A stretch of DNA of 64,000 bases from Dastarcus helophoroides (Eukaryota > Arthropoda > Insecta > Coleoptera > Bothrideridae). Positions 1-9,362 of the stretch are shown here, in pieces. A program made the position numbers and the translations under genes. The stretch spans positions 33,494,318-33,558,317 of the forward strand of contig CM053331.1 of assembly GCA_028583605.1 (NCBI GenBank). The letters are read 5' to 3'. Below the pieces are notes generated by a model that saw only the letters and a program-made list of their open reading frames with translations, was not told where the DNA came from and ran no database searches. Position 1 is the first letter of the stretch, and each line of letters starts with the position of its first letter.

Positions 1-336
1 TTTTGGTTAATCGACGTTTTGGTTAATCGACGTTCCGCTTAATCGACGTTCCGGTTAATCGACGTTTCGGTTAATCGACGTTTCGGTTAATCGACGTTTC
101 TGTCAATCGACGTTCCGGTTAATCGACGTTCCGGTTAATCGACGTTCCGGTTAATCGACGTTCCGGTTAATCGACGTTCCGGTTAATCTACGTTCCGGTG
201 AATCGACGTTCCGGTTAATCGACATTTCGGTTAATCGACGTTTCTGTTAATCAACGTTCCGGTTAATCGACGTTCCGGTTAATCGACGTTCCGGTTAATC
301 GACGTTCCGGTTAATCGACGTTCCGGTTAATCGACG
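1..336. repeat. 16-bp tandem satellite, 21 in-phase copies
   Basis: The window opens inside an array of a 16-bp unit with consensus TTCCGGTTAATCGACG. Read from base 1, exactly 21 units fit with no insertion or deletion, and the array stops at base 336. Variation is by substitution only: TTTTGG, TTTCGG and TTTCTG variants at the start of the unit, plus a few scattered single changes. The array is cut by the window edge, so its full length is unknown. The unit is less AT-rich than its surroundings and has no open reading frame of note. It is a minisatellite; its role, if any, cannot be read from the sequence. Confidence 0.95.
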
Positions 337-584
337 TTTCGATTTATAAACTTCAAAATATTGAACAGTAGATGAATGAAGGTTGACATTTTAAAAAAGC
401 GATTTTTTAAGAAAAAAGTAAAATGTTGGAAAAGGCGGAAATTTGAAAAAAGTCGAAATTTTTTAAGTGAATATTTTGTGAAAAAACGTGAAATTTAAAG
501 AGTTTCTGTTATATATTTTTTGAAATGAAAATCTCTTTAGGCACGTTGACCGATTTTGGATAGGGGGATAAATTTGTGATTGCA

Positions 585-832
585 CGTGACCATCACGCGT
601 CAACATCACGCCACCAACATGCCCTAATGTTAAAAGTATATTCTACTGTTAATATTAGAGCATATTAAAGTGTATTTCATTATCAGTCGATATTAGATTC
701 GTTTCCACACGATACAAGCATCCACCAACCACAAAAAAAGGTTGGTAACAGAATTTTTTTTAAAATATTTCCAATATTGACCGACTTGTTTACCAGTCTG
801 AGTTCGAATTGCAACACTACATATTTCCTAGT
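585..832 (+). repeat. Diverged dispersed repeat, copy 1 (interrupted)
   Basis: This segment shares an ordered series of short blocks with 2178-2345: a GTCA(A)C..ACCAACATG block, an ACTTGTYTACYA block followed by GAGTTCGAA or GGGTTCGAA, and a downstream TTTTCACTTCTGTCGRCAGT block at about 1069-1088. In this copy the last block is separated from the rest by the foldback insertion at 843-1062. In copy 2 it follows directly. The two copies are clearly related but much diverged. The family is not recognised. Confidence 0.5.
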
Positions 833-842
833 TTTAAGTTTT

Positions 843-1062
843 GAAATTGAAATGCAGAACTTGTCCTCTGAAACCAAGAAAGATTAAAAAACACAACAAA
901 GGTTGCTCTACCGCGTTTCGACAGCCAAGCTGTCATCTTCAGAGAGAAAACGCGTTAGAGCAACCTTTGTTGTGTTTTTTAATCTTTCTTGGTTTCAGGG
1001 GACAAGTTCTGTATTTCAATTTTTGAAGATAACCAAGGAGCAGTCCGTTTTACCAAAAAAGA
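843..1062. mobile_element. Foldback (hairpin) element, locus 1, with 10-bp target duplication
   Basis: A 220-bp insertion lies between two copies of TTTAAGTTTT (833-842 and 1063-1072), which look like a target-site duplication. Inside, 844-918 and 948-1022 form a near-perfect 75-bp inverted repeat around a 29-base loop. The right side extends past the inverted repeat with a tail containing GATAACCAAGGAGCAGTCCG, which has no counterpart on the left, so the element looks truncated at one end. On the minus strand the loop region contains a small hairpin, GACAGC-TTG-GCTGTC, followed by GAAACGCG. The related repeat at 2178-2345 supplies an approximate empty site. No protein is encoded. Related copies lie at 29087-29284, 29898-30106, 30379-30487, 30749-30857 and 45834-45955. 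The superfamily is not recognised. Confidence 0.8.
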
Positions 1063-1072
1063 TTTAAGTTTT

Positions 1073-2177
1073 CACTTCTGTCGACAGTCTCCAGGACTAC
1101 TTATTTTTTTGTTGTTGCTAGAATTGCAAGTTTTGTTGAAACACGAACTGATAGATGAAAATTATGAAGAAATCAGTTTCTAAGTAACCAAATAACACCA
1201 AATTTAGATTCGCACGAGAGTATATTCTATCTGGTTGACAGTACATCTCTTTATTTGACTTACTTGAATAGGAGTATTCATGTAGCTAATTTGCGTTTGA
1301 TATTAACTCAACTTGACCTAAATATTACTTGTCTGCGGTGCCCTAGAATGTCATTATGACATAAGATCTGGCTGATTCGTTGATTATCCCATAAATCTAT
1401 TAACTCCACAGAAATGTAGCCTTCAATTCGAATACTCGACATCATTAATTCAAAATTTGTTATCAGACAGCTAATTAAAATGGTAATAATTGGCATTTCC
1501 GAGTCTGCAAGCTTGTTTATTATATTACATAAAACTACATAAAAAGTTCAACGTTTCCTTGAATCTGCGGTATTTTTGGAAGAGTTTAAAAGAAAATAAA
1601 TCTCAGAGCCGGTTAAAGTTTATTTCTATGCCGATAAATACCATAAATCTTATCGAAACCAAATGCAAATTTAAATTCGCCACCACAAACGTCCTATTAC
1701 ACCACAGTTTCCCGTTCAAAGCGTTCGGATTTTTTTTCAACAACTTCGAAATCTTATATAATTTGACGCAACTTTTTATGATGAATAATAGACCCAAATA
1801 TTTTTCTTTTCATGCCGATTATCAAATTCCTAGTGAATTTATAACAGCAAAAGCGACTGATACAGAGCAGATGCTAAACAGCCGCGTTTAAGAATGTAAT
1901 CTTAAGTCGATTCCAATAAAAATAAACTCGTAACGATATTTATAAAAATCGATCAGTTCTAGAACTATGAGAAAAGTGAAACGCCGCAGTAACAATTTAC
2001 GTTATTTTTGGCATTTTTGTTACTTTTGCTGTAGCAATAGCGATCTTGATTTTCGCAACTCCGATTTATTTTTAGAAATTTCGAGTTTTTCTTCGCAAAT
2101 TCTAGCTTTTCTAGAAATGTCGACCGTTTTCTCCAAATTTCAGCGCGCTTTTGTATAGAGGGTAAACTTATAGTTTA
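1073..2177. other. Unique-looking region, no recognised gene
   Basis: This region holds moderately AT-rich, non-repetitive sequence. The longest open frame is 1490-1891 on the plus strand (133 codons). It has no recognisable domain, signal or repeat, and its phenylalanine- and asparagine-rich composition is what AT-rich noncoding DNA would give. I do not call it a gene. Confidence 0.4.
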
Positions 2178-2345
2178 GCGTTACCGTCACGTGTTACCAA
2201 CATGCTCTACTGTGTTGTACTATAGTGTTCTCTTCCTGCTTGGAACCGGATACCTACTTTTGGAGGTCAGAAACTTGTCTACTAATGTGGGTTCGAACTA
2301 GCCTAACTAGACACATAATTTTCAGTTTTCACTTCTGTCGGCAGT
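2178..2345 (+). repeat. Diverged dispersed repeat, copy 2 (uninterrupted)
   Basis: This is the second copy of the repeat described at 585-832, including the GGGTTCGAA block and the terminal TTTTCACTTCTGTCGGCAGT block. It lacks the foldback insertion, so it approximates the pre-insertion state of locus 1. No coding potential is recognised. Confidence 0.5.
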
Positions 2346-3765
2346 GTTCTAATTTTTTTAAATCGCTTTTAACAATGCTACCGCCTTCGTACAAGACCGT
2401 AAAAAAATAGGGCTCCAACGACAGAATCTCATTAAAAAAATGACAGCAATATAACCTCTTTATTGGGGTAGTTTTAGGGCGTCCGCGTTTCGTCTCGGTT
2501 AATGGCAGTTTTCATCACAGAAGTATTAAATTTTTTTCTATCTCGTAAATCGGGCACGGGTGGGCTGGCATCGTTCCAGGACAAAGTTGTCGAGCGAAAG
2601 GTCGAATTTTGGCCTAACTGCCGCTTATCTAGCAATTCTACCCCTTAGACCACCCACTAAACACAACTTGTGGCTTTTAACCTTTCCGACTTAATTTAAT
2701 AATGGAGTCGGTATGTGTCGTCACGATTGATTTCCAGAACACTGCTACCAAATTTGTCTCATATTAGGGCTATATTTCAATGATGGTATACAAAGATAAA
2801 AAAAACCCAATATCCTAGGGTAGCGGAGATTTCGTCGAATGAAACATTCTAATCTCAATATTCCGGGGGGGCTTAGAGAGTTTCCAATTACGTATTGTAG
2901 CAGGATTACTGGAGCGAAAATTTCAATTACCGTTATGGAATTTTGTGAATTGTTCGCTTAATTGGGAAATTTGCCAATTACCCTCTACCCGGGGCACCGC
3001 GTGGGTTGTTTGCTTTTGTGAAAAAACTTCAGACTTAGCTGAAATTAGTCCTGATCTATGGGATGGATCTCGAAATTTGAGCCACAGAAAACAGGAAAGC
3101 AGTTTTATACGCGAAAGGATTTTAAAATTATCTATATAACTCTGAGGAATCAAGTTTCGATTTTGACTCGGCCTAAACTTTAAGGGATTCGTAGAAAAAA
3201 TTGAGAATTTGAGAAAACTCGAATTTTCGATGGTTTCAAAATTTCGATTTCAATGTTAATATTTTAGAAAAAAGTTTAAACTGCAGAGAAAAACCGAACT
3301 TGGGGGACAAAATTCGTGATTTGTAATAAAAGTATTCTCAAATTTTCGAATTTAAAATATAAACACGAAATTTTTGAGAAAACACTGCAAGCGATGAGGA
3401 GAAGCAGGCGAAGAGCAAAGTGGTGCCTAAAGCGAACACTCCATATTTGAATGTTTAAAACGCTCCAAATAATAAAAAAATTAAAATTATTTAAAGCTAA
3501 CTGAAATTAGAAACGAAATTTCGAGAAATGGGAAGATATTTCGAATTAAATTTGGAAATTTCAAGAAAAAAAATCCAAACTTTGGAATTGGGGTCAAAAT
3601 TTTGAAAAATCAAGCCGAAATATATAGAAAAAAGTCTATGTTTCGAGTTTTGGGTCAAATTTTTAGATAATAAAAGCTAAAATTGTAGGTTTATCCTTAA
3701 AATTTTGGTAAAAACCTCAACATTTCGATAAACAATTTATTGTAATAAAATATGTCAGTTTAACC
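2346..3765. other. Unique DNA grading into AT-rich DNA
   Basis: 2346-3170 is non-repetitive with mixed composition. Its overlapping short open frames on both strands (2923-3153 minus and 2945-3139 plus) are shadows of each other and carry no recognisable motif. From about 3171 the sequence becomes AT-rich, with recurring AAATTTCGA-like words. No gene, tRNA or transposon is identified. Confidence 0.4.
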
Positions 3766-3971
3766 ACAAATGTTTTATGCAAGAAGAATGCAACCTAGAC
3801 TACAAATTCATGCAGCCCTCCAGGCGTGTATAGTGAATCATAGGTAGCTGAACTACCAACAGTTGAAACACTGCCACCTAGCGAAGCGGTTGCTCTCTAG
3901 GAGAGTTCCCAGAAGACAAGGATTCTATAATGCACAGACCAATAGGTTTGAACATTTATTAGATTCGAAGT

Positions 3972-4028
3972 TTGGAAACCAAATACCGGTTTCGATCTTG
4001 TTAGATCTCGTCAGTTTGGTATATCCAA
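3972..4028 (-). ncRNA. Hammerhead ribozyme, type I (locus 1, copy 1)
   Basis: Read on the minus strand, the 57 nt contain in order: outer stem I strand TTGGA (4028-4024), internal loop TAT, inner stem I strand ACCAAA, catalytic CTGACGA (4014-4008), stem II GATCT with loop AACA and AGATC, catalytic GAAA, stem III ACC/GGT with no loop, the cleavage triplet GTA, then TTTGGT, one T and TCCAA, which close stem I. Every conserved core base of the hammerhead family is present, and stems I and II pair perfectly. Stem III (ACCGGT) is self-complementary and cannot form a hairpin alone, so activity probably needs two molecules pairing through it. Known hammerheads with very short stem III act as dimers; applying that here is inference. 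Self-cleavage has not been shown. Confidence 0.9.
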
Positions 4029-4348
4029 CTCGAATGCTAATAAATGTTCCGACAAGTAAGTACTAAAACATTCACAGGCGTCGAGCGAGTGACTTTTTAG
4101 TACTACCACCTATTGGTCCATAGAGAAACTATGGCCATCGCCAACAATGTCGTATGCAAGAAGAATGCAACCTAGACTACAAATTCATGCAGCCCTCCAG
4201 GCGTGTATAGTGAATCATAGGTAGCTGAACTACCAACAGTTGAAACACTGCCACCTAGCGAAGCGGTTGCTCTCTAGGAGAGTTCCCAGAAGACAAGGAT
4301 TCTATAATGCACAGACCAATAGGTTTGAACATTTATTAGATTCGAAGT

Positions 4349-4405
4349 TTGGAAACCAAATACCGGTTTCGATCTTGTTAGATCTCGTCAGTTTGGTATA
4401 TCCAA
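4349..4405 (-). ncRNA. Hammerhead ribozyme, type I (locus 1, copy 2)
   Basis: This copy lies exactly 377 bp downstream of the first and has the same core (CTGACGA, GATCT/AGATC, GAAA, ACCGGTA) and the same stem I strands. Cleavage at this copy and copy 1 would release a 377-nt minus-strand RNA. The two copies form a tandem dimer, the arrangement expected for rolling-circle-like or tandem-transcript processing. Confidence 0.9.
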
Positions 4406-4600
4406 CTCGAATGCTAATAAATGTTTCGACAAGTAAGTACTAAAACATTCACAGGCGTAGAGCGAGTGACTTTTTAGTACTACCACCTATTGGTGACTTT
4501 TTAGTACTACCACCTATTGGTGGTAGTACTAAAAAGTCACTCGCTCTACGCCTGTGAATGTTTTAGTACTTACTTGTCGGAACATTTATTAGCATTCGAG

Positions 4601-4657
4601 TTGGATATACCAAACTGACGAGATCTAACAAGATCGAAACCGGTATTTGGTTTCCAA
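4601..4657 (+). ncRNA. Hammerhead ribozyme, type I (locus 1, copy 3, inverted)
   Basis: This copy is in the right arm of the palindrome. On the plus strand: TTGGA 4601-4605, ACCAAA 4609-4614, CTGACGA 4615-4621, stem II 4622-4626 and 4631-4635 around loop 4627-4630, GAAA 4636-4639, stem III 4639-4641 with 4642-4644, A4645 at the cleavage position, TTTGGT 4646-4651 and TCCAA 4653-4657. The predicted cut is between 4645 and 4646. It faces copy 2 head to head, so a transcript through the whole element would pair with itself. Confidence 0.9.
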
Positions 4658-4977
4658 ACTTCGAATCTAATAAATGTTCAAACCTATTGGTCTGTGCATT
4701 ATAGAATCCTTGTCTTCTGGGAACTCTCCTAGAGAGCAGCCGCTTCGCTAGGTGGCAGTGTTTCAACTGTTGGTAGTTCAGCTACCTATGATTCACTATA
4801 CACGCCTGGAGGGCTGCATGAATTTGTAGTCTAGGTTGCATTCTTCTTGCATACGACATTGTTGGCGATGGCCATAGTTTCTCTATGGACCAATAGGTGG
4901 TAGTACTAAAAAGTCACTCGCTCGACGCCTGTGAATGTTTTAGTACTTACTTGTCGGAACATTTATTAGCATTCGAG

Positions 4978-5034
4978 TTGGATATACCAAACTGACGAGA
5001 TCTAACAAGATCGAAACCGGTATTTGGTTTCCAA
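4978..5034 (+). ncRNA. Hammerhead ribozyme, type I (locus 1, copy 4, inverted)
   Basis: This is identical in core to copy 3 and exactly 377 bp downstream, with CTGACGA at 4992-4998. The predicted cut lies between 5022 and 5023, so plus-strand cleavage at copies 3 and 4 would release RNA 4646-5022, again 377 nt. Confidence 0.9.
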
Positions 5035-5094
5035 ACTTCGAATCTAATAAATGTTCAAACCTATTGGTCTGTGCATTATAGGACAAATGTTTTA

Positions 5095-5859
5095 CTTTAA
5101 CTTAAAACTGTGATATTTAATTCAAGTTTTCTATTTTGCTATTTTGTTTATTAATTTTATTTAACATTTCTACGACCCAGTTTGGAAATATTTAAATTTT
5201 TATTTATGTTTGTTGACAATATTCTAAAACAGTTTTGTTCTCGAAATTTCGACATTTCTACCCGTTATTTCGTTTGAAGCTTAGCATTTCTAGAAAAACT
5301 CACAATTCTTAATGTAAAGTCGAAAATGTTGTAGAAAAAAATCGAGGTTAAACTTCAAATTTTGAAAAAAAAAAAATAATATAATTTATTATTTTTTTTT
5401 GGAAATTTCTACCGTTTTTACTCTCAAAATTTCTACTTTAATATTAAAAATTATCATAAAAAAATGTTGAATCTTTGAGTTTAAAAATGTTAAGTTTTAA
5501 TTTCGCATTTTGAGAGAAAAGTTCAAATTTCTGGAAAAACTTACAATTTATAACAATAAAACTAATATTTAAGGCAAAATTTGAATTCGGAATTTCGGAA
5601 ATAAACTCTAAACTCTAGAATTAAGGTCCAAATTTTGAAAAATCAAATCAAAATTTCTAGAAAAAGAGTAATCTGTTTCTTAATTTTATTTAACATTTCT
5701 ACGTAGAAATGTTAAATAAACATAATGTTTCCGACCAATAAGAGTCCACCATCAAGAAATAAAGTAATCTTTCCGAACTTTAAGGCGAAATTTTATAGAA
5801 GAAAAACTCAATATTTCGGAAAAAAACTCGTAATTTCTGCAATAAAAAATTTAATTTCG
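5095..5859. other. AT-rich quasi-repetitive DNA
   Basis: This stretch is dominated by degenerate words such as AAATTTCGA and TTTCTAG separated by A or T runs. It has no open frame of note and no recognised element except the perfect palindrome at 5685-5720. The 23-bp block leading into the palindrome centre (5681-5703) also occurs at 5151-5173. Confidence 0.5.
5685..5720. repeat. Perfect 36-bp palindrome
   Basis: The 18 bases TTTATTTAACATTTCTAC are followed at once by their exact reverse complement, with the axis at ACGT. It can form a DNA cruciform or a strong RNA hairpin with essentially no loop. One arm is also present as a direct copy at 5151-5173, so the palindrome probably arose by an inverted templated duplication rather than chance. 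No transposon ends are seen. Confidence 0.85.
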
Positions 5860-8800
5860 AATTTGTTGAATTCTCTGTTTATTTTTTGAGTTTAAATTCT
5901 AGAAGTTAATATTTCGAAATATTTAAACCAAAATTGGAAGTTAAATGCTTATTTAAAAAAAAAACGTCGAAATTTTTTTTGTATTTCAATTTTTCTTTGT
6001 TATATTTTACTTTCAATTTTGTATATTTCGATCTGTCGATCTGTTCGATGGTCTTTAAATTCTCGAATTAAAAATTTTTTTTAAAACAAATTTAGTATAT
6101 TTTTTGAATTTTTAACTCAAAAGTTTCACTTGCTGAAATGTTTGAATTTCTGCTTTCGATTTTCATTTTTTTTTTAAATATACTTTTACTTTTTTCTGGA
6201 AATCTTCAGTTTTTTCTCGAAATGATCACTTATTCATTGGAATTTTTAAATTCGAAATTCGCGAATTTTTGTAAAGCCCGATTTCTTTGGTAATTTCGAC
6301 ATTATTGGCGACCTTTCAACGTTTTTTTCCATATTTTCTGTCGTATTTTCTTTTTCTCGAAATGTTTGCATATTTCGATTTTTTGGTTTAAATGTTAGAA
6401 GTTAAAGTCCATATTTCGAAATATAAAAACCAAAATTGCGAGTGTAAATGCTTATTTAAAAAAAAAAGTTCAACATTTTTTGTATTTCAATTTTTCTTTG
6501 TTAAATTTTACTTTCAATTTTGATTTCTGTATTTTGAATTTGGACTTTAAATTCTCAAATTTAAACTCAATTTTTTTTAGAAAGAAATTTCGTATATTTT
6601 TAAAATTTTTAACTCAAAAGTTTCGCTTACCCAAATGTTTGAATTTATGCTTTTGATATTCACTTTTTTTAAAAATATATTCTTACTTTTTTCTGGAAAT
6701 TTTCAGTTTTTTCTCGAAATGTTCACCTTTTCACTGAAATTTTTAAATCCGAAATTCGCGAATTTTTGTAAAGCTCGATTTCTTTGGTAATTTCGACATT
6801 CTTGGCGACGTTTCTACGTTTTCCCCCCCATATTTTCTGTCGTATTTTCTTTTTCTCGTAATGTTTGCATTTCGATTTTTTGGTTTAAATGTTAGAAGTT
6901 AAAATCCATATTTCGAAATATAAAAACCAAAATTGGAGGTGTAAATGCTTATTTTTTAAAAAAGCATCAACATTTTTTTGTATTTCAACTTTTCTTTGTT
7001 AAATTTTACTTTCAATTTTGATTTCTGTATTTCGAATTTGGACTTTAAATTCTCAAATTTATATTCAATTTTCCTTAGAAACAAATTTCGTATATTTTTT
7101 AAATTTTTAACTCAAAAGTTTCACTTTCTCAAATGTTTGAATTTCTGCTTTAGATTTTCATTTTTTGTTGTTGAAAATATACTTTTACTTTTTTCTAGAA
7201 ATGTTCAGTTTTTTCTCGAAATGATTACTTATTCATTGGAATTTTTAAATTCGAAATTCGCGAATTTTTGTAAAGCCCGATTTCTTTGGTAATTTCCATA
7301 TTATTGACGACGTTTCAACGTTTTTTTTCCTCCATATTTTCGGTCCTATTTTCTTTTTCTCAAAGTATTTGAAAATTTCGATTTTTTGGTTTAAATGTTA
7401 GAAGTTAAAATCCATATTTCGAAATATAAAAACCAAAATTGGAGGTGTAAATGCTTATTTTTTAAAAAAGCATCAACATTTTTTTGTATTTCAACTTTTC
7501 TTTGTTAAATTTTACTTTCAATTTTGATTTCTGTATTTCGAATTTGGACTTTAAATTCTCAAATTTATATTCAATTTTCCTTAGAAACAAATTTCGTATA
7601 TTTTTTAAATTTTTAACTCAAAAGTTTCACTTTCTCAAATGTTTGAATTTCTGCTTTAGATTTTCATTTTTTGTTGTTGAAAATATACTTTTACTTTTTT
7701 CTAGAAATGTTCAGTTTTTCTCGAAATGATTACTTATTCATTGGAATTTTTAAATTCGAAATTCGCGAATTTTTGTAAAGCCCGATTTCTTTGGTAATTT
7801 CCATATTATTGACGACGTTTCAACGTTTTTTTTTTCCTCCATATTTTCGGTCCTATTTTCTTTTTCTCAAAGTATTTGAAAATTTCGATTTTTTGGTTTA
7901 AATGTTAGAAGTTAAAATCCATATTTCGAAATATAAAAACCAAAATTGTGAGTGTAAATGCTTATTTTTTAAAAAAACATCGACATTTTTTTGTGTTTCA
8001 GCTTTTCTTTGTTAAATTTTACTTTCAATTTTGATTTCTGTATTTTGAATGTGGACTTTAAGTGCTTGAATTTAAACTCAATTTTCTTTAGAAACAAATT
8101 TGTATATTTTTTAAATTTTTAATACAAAAGTTTCACTTTCTCAAATGTTTGAATTTCTGCTTTCGATTTTCATTTTTTGTTGTTGAAAATATACTTTTAC
8201 TTTTTTCTGGAAATGTTCAGTTCTTTCTCGAAATGATCACTTATGCATTGGAATTTTTAAATTCGAAATTCGCGAATTTTTGTAAAGCCGGATGTCTTTG
8301 GTAATTTCAACATTATTGGCGACGTTTCAACGTTTTTTTTCCCCATATTTTCTGTCGTATTTTCTTTTTTTCGAAATGTTTGGAAATTTCGATTTTTTGG
8401 TTTAAATGCTAGAAGTTAAAGTCCATATTTCGAAATGTAAAAACCAAAATTGGGAGTGTAAATGCTTATTTTTTAAAAAAACAATTTTGGAATTTGGACT
8501 TTAAATTCTCAAATTTAAACTCAATTTGCTCTAGAAACAAATTTGTATATTTTTTAAATTTTTAAATCAAAAGTTTTACTTTCTCAAATGTTTGAATTTC
8601 TGCTTTCGATTTTCATTTTTTGTTGTTGAAAATATACTTTTACTTTTTTCTGGAAATGTTCAGTTCTTTCTCGAAATGATCACTTTTTAAATTCGAAATT
8701 CGCGAATTTTATAAAGCCCGATTTCTTTGGCAATTTCGACATTATTGGCGACGTTTCTACGTTTTCCCCCAGATTTTCTGTCGTATTTTCTTTTTCTCGA

Positions 8801-9350
8801 AATGTTTGGAAATTTCGATTTTTTGGTTTAAATGTTAAAGTCCATATTTCGAAATATAAAAACCAAAATTGGAGGTGTAAATGCTTATTTTTTAAAAAAG
8901 CATCAACATTTTTTTGTATTTCAACTTTTCTTTGTTAAATTTTACTTTCAATTTTGATTTCTGTATTTCGAATTTGGACTTTAAATGCTCCAATTTAAAC
9001 TCAATTTTCTTTAGAAACAAATTTCGTACAATTTTTAAATTTTTAATTCAAAAGTTTCACTTACTCAAATGTTTGAATTTATTCTTTTGATTTTCACTTT
9101 TTTATTTAAATAAATTTTTACTTTTTTCTGGAAATTTTCATTTTTTCTCGAAATGTTCACCTTTTCATTGAAATGTTTAAATTAGAAATTCGCGAATTTT
9201 TCAAAAGCTCGATTTCTTTGAGAATTTCGACATTAATGTCGACCATTTCAATGTTTTTTCCCTTTTTTTTGTTTTGTATTTTCTTTTTCTCGAATTTTTT
9301 GGAAATTTTGATTTTTTTGCCTTTAAAATTCTGAGTTTGCATTTTTAGCA
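5860..9350. repeat. ~500-bp tandem repeat array, about 7 copies, T-rich
   Basis: A landmark TTCGCGAATTT recurs with its centre near 6260, 6758, 7259, 7764, 8271, 8701 and 9191, giving periods of about 498, 501, 505, 507, 430 and 490 bp. Other landmarks keep the same order: ATGTTAGAAGTTAAA, AACCAAAATTG and TTTGTTGTTGAAAATA. Copies near 6978 and 7484 are almost identical and give rise to two copies of one phenylalanine-rich open frame, which is a by-product. The shorter 430-bp spacing reflects an internal deletion. This is satellite-like DNA built from the AAATTTCGA word background. Confidence 0.85.
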
Positions 9351-9362
9351 CAGAAGTTTGAC

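Larger units (their letters stand above)
3778..5082. mobile_element. Palindromic hammerhead-ribozyme element (retrozyme-like), locus 1
   Basis: A 1305-bp insertion is flanked by a 12-bp direct repeat, ACAAATGTTTTA, at 3766-3777 and 5083-5094. It contains a 377-bp unit present first as direct copies (the repeated features are offset by exactly 377 bp, for example 3863 and 4240), then in inverted orientation. The inverted repeat is 3925-4487 against 4519-5081: 563-bp arms with only a few mismatches and a 31-base spacer. The spacer region repeats a 27-bp block (4468-4494 and 4495-4521). Each unit carries one hammerhead ribozyme, so there are two on the minus strand and two on the plus strand. 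The ends are TGCAAGAAGAATGCAACC on the left and, reading inwards from the right, CTATAATGCACAGACC. The same termini recur at 48406-48781. The 67-codon open frame repeated at 3863, 4240 and 4563 is not protein-like and is carried along by the unit. Retrozymes and Penelope-like elements carry such ribozymes; assignment to either is inference. Confidence 0.85.

Noticed and set aside
1..336. CRISPR-like or telomeric array
   Set aside because: Units are contiguous with no spacers, and the 16-bp unit is not a known telomere repeat.
1490..1891. 133-codon open frame
   Set aside because: No recognisable domain and composition typical of AT-rich noncoding DNA.
3863..4066. Identical 67-codon frame at three places in the ribozyme element
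   Set aside because: It is carried by the 377-bp repeat, overlaps the ribozyme on the opposite strand, is broken at loci 2 and 3, and resembles no protein.
6978..7292. 104-codon frame repeated at 7484-7729
   Set aside because: Phenylalanine-rich translation of the ~500-bp tandem repeat, with the copies differing in length because of indels.
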